Positions 1 through 9,588 of a stretch of 64,000 nucleotides of DNA are shown in pieces. The first letter of the stretch is position 1. Each line of letters opens with the position of its first letter. The position numbers were made by a program, and so were the translations under genes. The notes beneath the pieces are model-generated. The model was not told the DNA's origin. It did not search any database and saw only the letters and a program-made list of their open reading frames with translations. The DNA is from CAVSWT01 sp963775245 (lineage in GTDB: Bacteria > Bacteroidota > Ignavibacteria > Ignavibacteriales > Ignavibacteriaceae), in NCBI GenBank assembly GCA_963775245.1, contig CAVZID010000035.1, positions 62,001 to 126,000 of the forward strand, given 5' to 3'.

Positions 1-936
1 GTGCTCCTAATAATTGGAGAATTAATTCCAAAGTATTTCGCAAGAGAACTTGCAGATAGAATAATTTTACTTACTATTCTTCCGGTTAGAGCTGTAAATT
101 TTATAATGTATCCTTTTATTAAAGTGACATCTGCGCTATCAACCAAGCTAACTCAATCTTCAAATGTTACGGAAGAAAATATTAATAATCTTTTTAGTAA
201 AGAAGACATTGAATTTTTAGTAAAAGAAAGTCATGAAGCTGGAGTGGTAAATAAAAAAGAAAGTGATATAATTAGTAAAGTCTTTGCTTTGGGAGATCAG
301 CGAGTTTACGAATCAATGAGGCCGCGTACTGGAATAGTCGGTGTAGAAATTAATCAAAGTGTAATTGAAGCACTGGACATTTTTATTGAATCAGGTTACT
401 CAAAATTACCCGTTTACGAAGACAATCTTGATAACATTAAAGGGATAATACTTGCTTATGATCTTTTCAAAGATCCGCAAAATTTGAAAAGCATTATTCG
501 TGAAGTAACTTTTGTTCCGGAGACAAAAAAAAGCTTTGATATGCTTAACGAATTTTTAAGCGAACATATTTCTTTTGCTGTAGTAATAGATGAGTTTGGA
601 GGAACTGCAGGCATCGTAACCATGGAAGATATAATCGAAGAAATTTTTGGTGAAATTGAAGATGAATATGATGTTGAAGAAGATATTTGCAGGAAGATAG
701 GGGAGAATATTTATTTAATCAGTGGTAAAGTTGAAATTGATTTCATTAACGAAAAATATAATCTAAATATTCCTGAAGGTGATTATGAAACCATTGGGGG
801 ATTCATCACTTTTAATCTGGGAAAAATTCCGGCTCAAGGAGAAACAGTTAAGATTGATAACTTTGAAATTTTAATGGCCCGTGCTAACAACATCAAAATC
901 GATTTAGTAAAACTCACCGATCATTCACAAAATTAA
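1..936 (+). CDS. CorC/HlyC-family CNNM-CBS membrane protein, 5' end cut by window
   Basis: This is the C-terminal part of an integral membrane protein of the HlyC/CorC (CNNM/DUF21) family, linked in other bacteria to divalent cation efflux or resistance. The reading frame is open at base 1, so the start lies upstream. The first residues hold the conserved GELIPK stretch and the last hydrophobic segment of the CNNM domain. A pair of CBS domains follows at about residues 105-225, containing FAVVIDEFGGTAGIVTMEDI. A CorC-type C-terminal domain sits at about 228-305, with GDYETIGGFI. The family is clear but the substrate is not. The last 285 bases are duplicated, with a stop, at 4206-4490. Confidence 0.88.
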   Translation: MLLIIGELIPKYFARELADRIILLTILPVRAVNFIMYPFIKVTSALSTKLTQSSNVTEENINNLFSKEDIEFLVKESHEAGVVNKKESDIISKVFALGDQRVYESMRPRTGIVGVEINQSVIEALDIFIESGYSKLPVYEDNLDNIKGIILAYDLFKDPQNLKSIIREVTFVPETKKSFDMLNEFLSEHISFAVVIDEFGGTAGIVTMEDIIEEIFGEIEDEYDVEEDICRKIGENIYLISGKVEIDFINEKYNLNIPEGDYETIGGFITFNLGKIPAQGETVKIDNFEILMARANNIKIDLVKLTDHSQN

Positions 937-975
937 TCTATTCATTTTAAAATAAATTTCGCTGTTTACAACCTT

Positions 976-998
976 TACCGAATTATTTTTATTCGGTA
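976..998. terminator. Hairpin between convergent genes
   Basis: An 8-bp perfect inverted repeat (TACCGAAT at 976-983 and ATTCGGTA at 991-998) with an AT-only loop lies between the stop of the CorC-like gene and the stop of the convergent kinase gene. Its position fits a shared transcription end, but neither side has a strong U-tract, so factor-independent termination is only possible. Confidence 0.4.
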
Positions 999-999
999 G

Positions 1000-3537
1000 T
1001 TAATTGGCTTTATTCAACCTTGCTAATTCATTTCTATACATATCAGCATTTTTTTTATTCCCGGTTGAGCTGTAAAGATCAACAACATTGTTATATAATC
1101 TTATAATTTGAGTGCTATCGTCTCCAAAGTTAGATTTATAAAATTCTAAGGATGAGGTTAGCAATTTTTCGGCTTCATTGTATTTTTTTTGTTTTAGAAG
1201 ACAAATTCCTAACTCAGATTTAGATCGCCAAATATCTTTATTTTCAGCAGGAAATTTTTTAATCCTGGTTTTTAGCGAATTTCTAAGATAGTCTTCTGCT
1301 ATACTGAACTTATTTTTTTCTAGATAGATTTTTCCCAGCCAATATTGACTGAGGGCAATGTAAGGGTGATCTGAAGCTAATGTTTTTCTGTATTGCTTTA
1401 AAGCATCAAGCTGGTATTTTTCTGCTTTATCATAATTTCCCATTCTTATATTAATCACACCTAAATTATTTAATGCTAACCCAACATCGGGATGGTCTTT
1501 TCCTTTTAGATTTAATTTTAGTTTGTATGATTTTTCCAGATACTCTTCAGCTAATTTGTAATCTTTTTTACGTGAATAAAGATAAGCGAGGTTATTATAA
1601 ATAGTTCCAACTTCTGGCCTGTTTTCTCCGAGTAGTTCAATATTTATGGCCAAGGATTTTTTATAATATTTTTCTGCTTTATCCAGATCTCCTGCATCCG
1701 TATAGTTCAATGCTAAATTATTCATGATAACAGCTGTATTTTTATCTTTTTCTCCGTGGCTCTGTAATGCCACATCCAGCGCTTCATTAAATAGTTTTTT
1801 TGCTGCATCATTCTTACCATAATACATTTTTATAAGCGCCTGATCATTAAGCACGTTAGAAAATTGTTTTGTGGGCTGTTCCAAAACTTTACGTAATATT
1901 TTAATTGATCTACTGTAGATTGAATCGGCTTTTTTATAATCTCCCACCCAATCAAAATAAAGTCCCAAATCATGCAGGCTATAAGCGGTTTCTTTACTTT
2001 CATCACCGTATATTTTTATATTGATAGCCAATGCTTTATCGAGAAAAGGTTTTGCTTTATCATATTCGCCCAAGTTTACATAAGTATTACCAAGTGTACT
2101 TCTTAAACTTGCTTCCACTTCCGGCTGGTCTTTCAAATTTGTTTCAATATCGTCAGCTGCTTTTTCTAAAATATCATAAACCTTTACATCTCTTCCAATT
2201 TCTGATGGGTCTACTGATGACAACATACTTTGTAGGAATGAATTTACTTCTTCAGCTTTTTGAGCTTCTACTTTTGCGTTATCTCTTTCCTTAGATGCAA
2301 CATTAGCCTGCCAGGAGATTGCAATCAGACTTATAATTAATAATATTGCAAAACCAATAGAAGAAGAGACGCCAACTTTATGTCTATTAATAAATTTCTT
2401 AAGTCTGTAAGTTGCGGTATCTTTTTGTGCAATTACCGGTAAGCCAATTAAATATCTTTTTAAGTCTTCTGAAAATTGTTCAACGGAAGCGTATCTTCGT
2501 TCGGGATCTTTATCCATTGCTTTAAGAATGATATTGTCCAAATCTCCTTTAAGCTGATTATAAATTTTTTCATGATTAATATTTGAAGTGACCTTAACTT
2601 TATCGCTTGGTTTTGTTACGTTTTCTTCTTTAATGATTTTACTAATAGCAATAGGAGAGCTGCTGGTGATTTTGTACGGTTGTTCACCGGTTAATATTTT
2701 ATATAATAAAACTCCAAGTGAATAGATATCGCTGGCGGTTGTAATCCTTTCGCCATTAATCTGTTCCGGGCTTGAGTATTCGGGGGTTAAATGCCAGATT
2801 CCCGTTTTAGTTAATCCTCCATCATCTTCAATTAAATCTTCATCAATCAATTTTGCAATGCCAAAATCAAGGAGTTTGGGAGTTCCGTCTTCAACAACAA
2901 GAATGTTACCCGGTTTTATATCTCGATGAATAGTTAAATTTTGATGTGCATATTGAACAGCTAAACAGACTTTTATAAACAATTCCAGGCGATCATTAAT
3001 ACTTAATTTATTTTTTTCACAATATTTAGTTATTGGAATTCCTTCAATAAATTCCATGACTAAATAGGGTAAACCTTCATCTGTACTTCCACCATCAAGC
3101 AATTTTGCGATGAATCGATGCTGAAGATTTGCCAATGTTTGTCGCTCTATTTGAAAACGTTTTAATAAATAATCTGAAGTTATTCCATGCTTTAAAATTT
3201 TAATGGCAACTTTTTGTTCAAACTCTTTATCATTTCTATATCCTGCATAGACGATTCCCATACCTCCAAAACCGGCTTCACTATCAATTACATATCTCCC
3301 AATTTGCTTGCCGATATAATGGTCTTTTAATGATTCGGAACTTTCTAAATCAACCTCCAGCGGCTTTTCTAAAAAATCATCATTATTCTCAAATGATTCT
3401 AATAAAGATAAAATTTCATTTTTAAGTTCATCATCACCCTTGCATTTTTCATCGAGAAATTTTTCTCGCTGTGAAATATGCATATCCAATGCAAAATCAA
3501 ACAGTTCTTTGGTTTTTAATAATCTTTGCTTATCCAA
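1000..3537 (-). CDS. Transmembrane Ser/Thr protein kinase with C-terminal TPR repeats
   Basis: This is a PknB-like Hanks-type kinase of 845 residues. A short helical N-terminus (1-75) precedes the kinase domain (about 78-365). The domain has a glycine loop FGGMGIVY, the lysine in VAIKIL, the catalytic loop HRDIKPGN and the metal-binding DFGIAKL. One hydrophobic segment at about 390-410 would span the inner membrane. A run of TPR repeats then extends to the C-terminus (about 465-840, many A-x-x-Y-N-N-L-A motifs), presumably outside the membrane as a sensor or docking surface. It lies 21 bases downstream of an ECF sigma gene in the same direction. This pairing recurs in other phyla, so they are probably co-transcribed and act in one signalling path. 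The signal and targets are unknown. Confidence 0.92.
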   Translation of the reverse strand: MDKQRLLKTKELFDFALDMHISQREKFLDEKCKGDDELKNEILSLLESFENNDDFLEKPLEVDLESSESLKDHYIGKQIGRYVIDSEAGFGGMGIVYAGYRNDKEFEQKVAIKILKHGITSDYLLKRFQIERQTLANLQHRFIAKLLDGGSTDEGLPYLVMEFIEGIPITKYCEKNKLSINDRLELFIKVCLAVQYAHQNLTIHRDIKPGNILVVEDGTPKLLDFGIAKLIDEDLIEDDGGLTKTGIWHLTPEYSSPEQINGERITTASDIYSLGVLLYKILTGEQPYKITSSSPIAISKIIKEENVTKPSDKVKVTSNINHEKIYNQLKGDLDNIILKAMDKDPERRYASVEQFSEDLKRYLIGLPVIAQKDTATYRLKKFINRHKVGVSSSIGFAILLIISLIAISWQANVASKERDNAKVEAQKAEEVNSFLQSMLSSVDPSEIGRDVKVYDILEKAADDIETNLKDQPEVEASLRSTLGNTYVNLGEYDKAKPFLDKALAINIKIYGDESKETAYSLHDLGLYFDWVGDYKKADSIYSRSIKILRKVLEQPTKQFSNVLNDQALIKMYYGKNDAAKKLFNEALDVALQSHGEKDKNTAVIMNNLALNYTDAGDLDKAEKYYKKSLAINIELLGENRPEVGTIYNNLAYLYSRKKDYKLAEEYLEKSYKLKLNLKGKDHPDVGLALNNLGVINIRMGNYDKAEKYQLDALKQYRKTLASDHPYIALSQYWLGKIYLEKNKFSIAEDYLRNSLKTRIKKFPAENKDIWRSKSELGICLLKQKKYNEAEKLLTSSLEFYKSNFGDDSTQIIRLYNNVVDLYSSTGNKKNADMYRNELARLNKAN

Positions 3538-3558
3538 AAATGATTATCCTTTTTATGA

Positions 3559-4125
3559 TTACGGAGTGGCCATTTCTCTATATAGCCAGGCCTTTGCGAA
3601 ATTCCAGCCGCGCTTAGCAGTGGATTCTGAAATGTTTAAAACTTCAGCTGTTTCTTCAAAAGTAAGTCCGGAAAAATATCTGAGTTCAACAATTTTGCTT
3701 GATCTTTCTTCAACTGATTCAAGTTTCTTTAATGCTTCGTCTAATGCTAAAATTTTTTCATCGCTATTTTCTGAGATTTCATAAATTTCATCGAGTGAAA
3801 TATTCGACTTGCCTTCACCGCGTTTTAACGATTTCTTTTTTCTTGCATGATCAACAAGAACCTGCCGCATAGATTGCGCGGCTATACCAAAAAAATGTGC
3901 CTTGTTCTGCCATGAAAGATTTTGGCCACCCATTAATTTTATATAGGCTTCATGCACAAGTTCAGTGGTTTGTAAAGTGTGATTTCTGTATTCATCACGG
4001 AGATATTTTCTAGAGATTTTTCTTAATTCATTATAGATTTGCGGCAGCAAATGGCTTAATGCACTATCGTCACCGTTGCCATATTTTATTAGAAGTTGTG
4101 TTAATTCGGAACTAGATTCTGGCAT
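3559..4125 (-). CDS. ECF-type RNA polymerase sigma factor (Sig-70_X6 / TIGR02999-like)
   Basis: This 188-residue protein has the two sigma-70 regions of ECF factors. Region 2 lies at about 25-95 (LRKISRKYLRDEYRNHTLQT and an HEAYIKL segment). Region 4 is a helix-turn-helix at about 130-185 (LRYFSGLTFEETAEVLNIS followed by STAKRGW). The sequence style (VHEAYIKLMGG, RQVLVDHARKKKSLKRG) is typical of the TIGR02999 group, which is often encoded beside Ser/Thr kinases. No anti-sigma gene is present, so the linked kinase is the likely partner. The start ATG at 4125 is the only good candidate. It is first in a two-gene unit with the kinase. Confidence 0.88.
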   Translation of the reverse strand: MPESSSELTQLLIKYGNGDDSALSHLLPQIYNELRKISRKYLRDEYRNHTLQTTELVHEAYIKLMGGQNLSWQNKAHFFGIAAQSMRQVLVDHARKKKSLKRGEGKSNISLDEIYEISENSDEKILALDEALKKLESVEERSSKIVELRYFSGLTFEETAEVLNISESTAKRGWNFAKAWLYREMATP

Positions 4126-4205
4126 TATAATCTGATTTATATTTCAATTTTATTTGATTAAATGAAATGTTTGTTAAAGCTATAATTTTTTAATTAAATT
4201 ATCAA

Positions 4206-4490
4206 GAAATTATAGATTAATATGATGTTGAAGAAGATATCTGCCGGAAGATTGGGGAAAATATTTATTTAATCAGTGGTAAAGTTGAAATTGATTTCAT
4301 TAACGAAAAATAAGATCTAAATATTCCTGAAGGTGATTATGAATCCATTGGGGGATTCATCACTTTTAATCTGCGAAAAATTCCGGCTCAAGGAGAAACA
4401 GTTAAGATTGATAACTTTGAAATATTAATTGCCCGCGCAAACAACATCAAAATCGATTTAGTAAAACACACCAGTCATTCATAAAATTAG
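4206..4490 (+). pseudogene. Duplicated 3' fragment of the CorC/HlyC-like gene
   Basis: Bases 4206-4490 align without gaps to 652-936, the last 285 bases of the gene at the window start, at a constant offset of 3554. Most positions are identical, and the TAT AAT of the intact gene has become TAA GAT at about 4312, a stop codon in frame. No start or upstream domain is present, so this is a dead fragment. It marks the far edge of the sigma/kinase pair, which therefore sits between an intact gene end and its partial copy. Confidence 0.88.
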
Positions 4491-4523
4491 TAAACTCACA
4501 AATTAATTATGAGTTTACTAATT
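4485..4523 (-). terminator. Hairpin downstream of the T9SS propeller gene
   Basis: A 14-bp perfect inverted repeat (arms 4485-4498 and 4510-4523, core TAGTAAACTCA) with an 11-base AT loop lies 18 bases past the stop of the minus-strand gene at 4542. Read on the minus strand, the stem ends in a short run of T, which suits a Rho-independent terminator. It overlaps the end of the pseudogene fragment. Confidence 0.5.
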
Positions 4524-4541
4524 AAAGTTATTTGATATTAC

Positions 4542-7500
4542 TTATTTGAGTATTAGCATTTTCTTTGTGGAAATAAAATTGCCGGATTGAAGACTGTAAA
4601 AATATATTCCACTGGCAAGATTTTTCCCGTCAAATTTTATTTCATAATTTCCTGCTTGTTTAGTCTCATTAACTAAAGTTTCAACTTTTTGACCGATCAC
4701 ATTGTAAATAATTAATTTAACATTAACAGATTTTGGAACTGCGTACCTAATTATGGTTGTAGGATTAAAAGGGTTTGGAAAATTTTGAGCAAGGTTGAAT
4801 TTAGACGGTAAATTAGTATAGCTAACTTCGACATTTTTTGAATATTGAAATGTACCGTTATAATCTATTTGTTTTATTCTATAATAAACTTTACCTGAAT
4901 AATTAATTTGACCTAGATTATCTTTATAACAGTAGCTTGTATTTTTTGTAGAAGTACCGGTACCCTTAACAAAACAAATTTCTACCCAATTGTTTTTTAG
5001 TCTTCTCTCTATTTCAAATCCTCTATTGTTTTCTTCAGTTGCCGTTTCCCATTTAAGCAAAATATTATTTCCTTCGATTACTGACGAAACATTCACTAAT
5101 TCAACAGGAAGTGAACTACTGCCAAATGTTGCTTTAAGAATCGTTCCGTTCCCACCGACGGCATACCCTGTATTAGCATTGGGAAAGGACATTTGCCACA
5201 AATCATTTTTTGTACTATCATTCTGGCTGATCCAAGTTTGGCCACCATCTGTAGTTTTTATCATTGCGCCGTAACTTCCTACCGCTATACCTGTGTTTTT
5301 ATCAAAAAAATATACATCATAAAGGCTATCAGGTATACCGCCTAATTGGCCATCCCAATTAAGTCCGCCGTTTGTTGTTCTTAGTATTTCATCGTTTATC
5401 CCAACAACTGTCCCTGTATTAAAATCATTAAAATATAGACCCCAAAGATCATTACTTGATCCACTATTTAGATTTTCCCAATTATTGCCACCGTCTGTTG
5501 TCTTTAAGATTGTTCCTGCAGCTCCCACCACTATACCTGTATCTGCATTGAAGAAGAACAGTCCCAATAAATCATTATTTGTTCCGCTGTTCTGGCCATT
5601 CCATGTTTGGCCGCCGTTTGTTGTTCTTAATATTGTTCCGCCAAAACCAACAATAGTTCCTATATTGTTGTTTGTAAAAAGTACTCTTATCAAATTTTGA
5701 TTTGTTCCGCTATTCTGGTCTACCCAATTTTTTCCACCATCTGTTGTTCTTAATATTTTACCATTAAATCCAACAACATTACCAGTATCAGTATCCGTAA
5801 AACAGACACCATAAAATAAATCTTTTGAGCCGCTGATTTGGTTTGTCCATGTTTTGCCGCCGTTGATTGTTCGTAATATTGTTCCATACCCAACTGCAGT
5901 TCCAATATCGGCATTTGTAAAAGAGACACCACACAATACATCATTTGTCCCGCTTGTTTGGCTAATCCAAACTCCATTTGTACTATAAAGTTTGTTAAAA
6001 TAGTCAATAGGAATAACTTGATTTGAATCGGAAGTGATTGAATATGTTCGAGCAGGAATATTCTCTGTTATATCTTGCCTGATATGTCGGATAACAAATT
6101 TATAGTTTATAGTTTTACCTTTGTTTGAATCCGGAATCAGTACAACCAGACTATAAATAGAATCATTCTTAACTGACTTATTCATATTAAACATTGTTCC
6201 TGTCCAGTTAACAGAATCTCCTGCAAGAGTTTGAAAATCACCTTGAACAAATATACTATCACTATCAGGATTAAAATTTCCTAATTGCCATTGAACTCCC
6301 ATATCTACTTGAAACGAAATTCTATATTCAACATTGCTTATAAACCAATTTGGATCTCCCTCAGGCAGTCCGTCTGTACTCATTCCTTTGACTGAAGTAT
6401 TAGAATATCTTAAGTCCACAGATTCAGGAAGCGGCCAGACTGGGGTATAATTGTTTTCGGAATTAAGAATTGTTTTTTGATAAGAATAGTCATCGTTCCA
6501 ACCAGTTCCTGTTCTCGCCTCGGTTATAAAATGTAATAATCCAATACCATAAGAATTGTCCGAACCAGGGTTTAGAACTTTATTTATGTTTGCTTCAAAT
6601 CCCGGATCAATATTTTCGTTTCCGCTTTCTAAAAAACCGGGCCAAACATTTTGATTATTAAACATTGCAGAAGTTTCATTATTCATGAATACGGGAGTAT
6701 AAAAAGAATCCACTGTTGCAGTGTCATTCCATGCTGTCCAGAATGAGGTAAGACCGGAAGACCAATAATAGATATTATTCTTCACCTCAACTTTTCTCAT
6801 TGCTTCAGCAGCGAGAGAATCTGAAGCGCCGTTTCTTGGGTGGCCAAGAAGCTCTGCCGCTTGAGTTGAATCAAGAGGGGCAAAATTAAATATTGCAGGA
6901 ACACGGGGCGGGTAACGTTCATCCCATCCATCTTTATATTCTATTTTGCTCTCTCCCATGGCATATGTATTAAAGAAAATATTATCATCAAATTTTGCAT
7001 TAATTGATTGTTCTGAATAAACAGGATACTTGGTAGTTAGAAGAACATCGTTATGTGAAAAATCGAAATAATGTGTAATTCCTGTTGATACAACAGGTCC
7101 TGTTGCTATACAAATCATCGTATTGTTTTTAACAACTATTGAATCGGTGTTCCAATTACCTAAAAAGTTATCACTACGCAGAAATTCAGGAGAATAGTAT
7201 TGTGGCAGATGATTTCCGTTTCTAAATACGGAATTTGTGATATAAAAGTTATCCCAGTTAGAACTGTATTCAATTTCAAATTCAGATATATTATCAAATA
7301 CGCAATTGTCAATAGTAAGACTTATGCTATCGGCGGATATATGCACTGCTGTATTAGTTGCATGTGAACCATAATAATCCGTTATCTCGCCTTGAAGATT
7401 AAGGTTTTGTAGTTTTACCCTTGTCCCTTTTCCGTTGAAGCTAAATAAAGTACTTGATACAGTACCGTCTGCAAGTATTTCATTCGAAATACAAGGGAGT

Positions 7501-7775
7501 TTTCCGGTTACAGGATCAGGCACTCCAATAATAGATATTCCAGATTTTGATGTAATGGTACTAGTTAAGAAATAAGTTGTATCTACCGAGACAAGCTTAT
7601 ACACTTTATGATTTTGCAAGCCATTTGTTACGTCATTATTAATGATTTGATCTAAAGGTGGACCAAAAATAGGTATATATACAATCAACGTATCACTTTG
7701 AGCAGACAATTGCTGAGGCATAAACATAATAAGGAGTAATACTATCTGAAAAGTTGTAGTAAAGATTTTTTTCAT
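4542..7775 (-). CDS. T9SS-exported protein: beta-helix region, seven-repeat propeller, sorting domain
   Basis: A 1077-residue secreted protein. A signal peptide (1-25, ending LSAQS) is followed by a parallel beta-helix-like region with alternating T/N/D-rich strands (LTIDNCVFDNISE). An unassigned domain with MGVQWQLGNFNPDSD lies near residue 500. Seven tandem repeats of about 41 residues (about 600-888) each carry SGT..DL..V.F...NTG.VVG..GTILRTT.GG..W, like Ycf48/BNR beta-propellers. An FN3-like domain (VELVNVSS..) precedes a type A T9SS sorting domain (FPNPFNPTTIIRYAVP to the C-terminal MLILK). The protein should be exported through T9SS to the cell surface. The repeats make the DNA internally repetitive at 5110-5975. 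Its binding partner or substrate cannot be read from the sequence. Confidence 0.85.
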   Translation of the reverse strand: MKKIFTTTFQIVLLLIMFMPQQLSAQSDTLIVYIPIFGPPLDQIINNDVTNGLQNHKVYKLVSVDTTYFLTSTITSKSGISIIGVPDPVTGKLPCISNEILADGTVSSTLFSFNGKGTRVKLQNLNLQGEITDYYGSHATNTAVHISADSISLTIDNCVFDNISEFEIEYSSNWDNFYITNSVFRNGNHLPQYYSPEFLRSDNFLGNWNTDSIVVKNNTMICIATGPVVSTGITHYFDFSHNDVLLTTKYPVYSEQSINAKFDDNIFFNTYAMGESKIEYKDGWDERYPPRVPAIFNFAPLDSTQAAELLGHPRNGASDSLAAEAMRKVEVKNNIYYWSSGLTSFWTAWNDTATVDSFYTPVFMNNETSAMFNNQNVWPGFLESGNENIDPGFEANINKVLNPGSDNSYGIGLLHFITEARTGTGWNDDYSYQKTILNSENNYTPVWPLPESVDLRYSNTSVKGMSTDGLPEGDPNWFISNVEYRISFQVDMGVQWQLGNFNPDSDSIFVQGDFQTLAGDSVNWTGTMFNMNKSVKNDSIYSLVVLIPDSNKGKTINYKFVIRHIRQDITENIPARTYSITSDSNQVIPIDYFNKLYSTNGVWISQTSGTNDVLCGVSFTNADIGTAVGYGTILRTINGGKTWTNQISGSKDLFYGVCFTDTDTGNVVGFNGKILRTTDGGKNWVDQNSGTNQNLIRVLFTNNNIGTIVGFGGTILRTTNGGQTWNGQNSGTNNDLLGLFFFNADTGIVVGAAGTILKTTDGGNNWENLNSGSSNDLWGLYFNDFNTGTVVGINDEILRTTNGGLNWDGQLGGIPDSLYDVYFFDKNTGIAVGSYGAMIKTTDGGQTWISQNDSTKNDLWQMSFPNANTGYAVGGNGTILKATFGSSSLPVELVNVSSVIEGNNILLKWETATEENNRGFEIERRLKNNWVEICFVKGTGTSTKNTSYCYKDNLGQINYSGKVYYRIKQIDYNGTFQYSKNVEVSYTNLPSKFNLAQNFPNPFNPTTIIRYAVPKSVNVKLIIYNVIGQKVETLVNETKQAGNYEIKFDGKNLASGIYFYSLQSGNFISTKKMLILK

Positions 7776-8040
7776 AAATTTTTCCCCTTAATTAGAATTG
7801 ATTAAAAGATTCAACATTTTATAAGCTGTTTTAATAGAATAGTATATAACTAAGTAATAATATGGGTTAGTGATTTCAATTTTCCCCGCTGTTAATTCTC
7901 AAGAAGAATAGTTCAAAATTTGTTATTAATTTACAGCGTCAATCTAATTAAATCAATATCTAATTAAAAAATTAATATGTTTTATTTGTAAATATTCATT
8001 TTTTCTTAATTTGATCCAGTAATTTGAATAAAATCTTTCT

Positions 8041-8072
8041 TTGGCAGTTGAGCAAAAATTGATGTATTTTTG
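8041..8072 (+). promoter_or_regulatory. Bacteroidota-type promoter candidate for tgt-yajC
   Basis: TTG at 8041-8043 is separated by 21 bases from TATTTTTG at 8065-8072, matching the -33/-7 form TTG-N19..21-TAnnTTTG. Transcription would begin near 8079, about 37 bases before the tgt start. The rest of the 340-base gap (7776-8115) is very AT-rich and shows nothing else I can identify. Confidence 0.4.
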
Positions 8073-8115
8073 TAAATATTCTTTGATAATTATTGTTAAA
8101 ATTTGATATAAAATT

Positions 8116-9267
8116 TTGTTGAAATTTGATTTATTAGGCAAAGATCCTAACTCAAAAGCAAGAGCCGGTATTTTTGAAACAGATCACGGCAAAGTTGAAA
8201 CTCCTATTTTTATGCCGGTTGGAACACAAGGAACGGTTAAGGCTGTTAATCAAAATTACTTAGAGCATGATATAAAAGCTCAAATTGTTCTTTCAAATAC
8301 TTATCATCTTTATTTGAGGCCCGGTACAGAAGTGCTGGAAGAGGCAGGTGGTCTCCATAAGTTTATGAATTGGAATAAACCGATTTTAACCGATAGTGGA
8401 GGATACCAGGTTTTTAGTTTGTCTGACTTAAGAAAACTAAAAGAAGACGGGGTAGAATTTCGTTCTCATCTTGACGGCAGTAAGCATTTCTTCACTCCTA
8501 AAAAAGTCGTTGAAATTCAGCGAAGTATTGGTTCCGATATCATGATGGTTTTGGATGAATGTACTCCATATCCATGCGATTATGATTATGCTGTTAAGTC
8601 GACAGAGCTAACTTCAAAATGGGCAATCTTAAATAAAGAAGCTTTTGAAAATTCAAATCCTTTATATGGACATAAGCAATTTCAATTTGGAATAATTCAG
8701 GGCAGTGTGTATAAAGATTTGCGCGAAAGATCTGCTAATGATTTGTTAAAGATTAATTTTGATGGATATGCAATTGGCGGACTCGCAGTTGGTGAACCGA
8801 CCGAGACTATGTATGAGCTTGTTAATTTTACCACTGACTTTATGCCTGAAAATAAACCAAGGTATTTAATGGGTGTTGGACGTCCTGAAAATATTTTGGA
8901 AGCTATTGAAAGAGGAGTGGATATGTTTGATTGCGTAATGCCAACAAGAAATGCACGCAATTCAAACTTGTTTACTTCAAATGGTGTTCTTTCAATGCGC
9001 AATGCAAAGTATAAAAATGATTTTACTTCAATTGATGAGTACTGCGATTGTTATACATGCAGAAATTTTTCAAAAGCTTATTTAAGACATTTGTTTATTG
9101 CGGGTGAAATTTTAGCTTTAGAATTAGCAAGCATTCATAACCTTCACTTCTATTTAAATTTAGTGAAGGAAGCAAGAAAACAAATTCTTAACGGAACTTA
9201 TATTGAATGGAAAAATAATTTAATTAATAAGATATCTTTAAATGGAAAAAATAATACGGAGGAATAA
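8116..9267 (+). CDS. tgt: Queuine tRNA-ribosyltransferase (TGT)
   Basis: TGT exchanges the guanine at tRNA wobble position 34 for the queuosine precursor in GUN-anticodon tRNAs. The 383-residue length is usual. The general-base motif DSGGYQVFSL lies at about 93-102. The nucleophile motif FDCVMPTRNARN lies at about 271-282. The zinc site is CDCYTC with a downstream histidine in YLRHL. Translation probably begins at TTG 8116 or the adjacent TTG 8119, since no ATG fits the conserved N-terminus (LKFDLLGKD). It is followed immediately by yajC, a pairing also seen in other bacteria. Confidence 0.96.
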   Translation: MLKFDLLGKDPNSKARAGIFETDHGKVETPIFMPVGTQGTVKAVNQNYLEHDIKAQIVLSNTYHLYLRPGTEVLEEAGGLHKFMNWNKPILTDSGGYQVFSLSDLRKLKEDGVEFRSHLDGSKHFFTPKKVVEIQRSIGSDIMMVLDECTPYPCDYDYAVKSTELTSKWAILNKEAFENSNPLYGHKQFQFGIIQGSVYKDLRERSANDLLKINFDGYAIGGLAVGEPTETMYELVNFTTDFMPENKPRYLMGVGRPENILEAIERGVDMFDCVMPTRNARNSNLFTSNGVLSMRNAKYKNDFTSIDEYCDCYTCRNFSKAYLRHLFIAGEILALELASIHNLHFYLNLVKEARKQILNGTYIEWKNNLINKISLNGKNNTEE

Positions 9268-9588
9268 TTGTTAGAATTAATAGCAATGGCACCGCAGTCA
9301 GGCGAAGGCGGCGGAGGCGGAATGATTAGCACTATTATAATGTTTGGTGCTATATTTTTAATTTTTTATTTCATGATTATTAGGCCGCAGCAGAAGCGAG
9401 CTAAAGAAAGAGACAAGATGCTGGCTAACATTCAAAAAGGTGATAAAGTTGTTACCAGCGGCGGAGTTCATGGAACAATTGCCGGTATTGATGAAAAAAC
9501 AGTTTTGTTAGACGTTGGTGATAAAGTTAAATTGAAAGTTGAAAGAAGTGCTGTTTCTTCGGTAATAAGCACTAAAGAAGGAGCATAA
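9268..9588 (+). CDS. yajC: Preprotein translocase subunit YajC
   Basis: YajC is a small single-pass inner-membrane partner of SecDF in protein export. The 106-residue product has a glycine-rich N-terminus, one transmembrane helix (about 20-40, ending FMIIRPQQKRAKE) and the conserved GDKVVTSGGVHGTI stretch. The TTG start directly follows the tgt stop, with a GGAGGA ribosome binding site inside the tgt 3' end (about 9257-9262), so the two are translated from one message. secD/secF are not in the window. Confidence 0.95.
   Translation: MLELIAMAPQSGEGGGGGMISTIIMFGAIFLIFYFMIIRPQQKRAKERDKMLANIQKGDKVVTSGGVHGTIAGIDEKTVLLDVGDKVKLKVERSAVSSVISTKEGA

Noticed and set aside
5110..5975. CRISPR-like or satellite repeat array
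   Set aside because: The periodicity of about 126 bases follows the propeller blades of a coding gene; there are no identical repeats with unique spacers.
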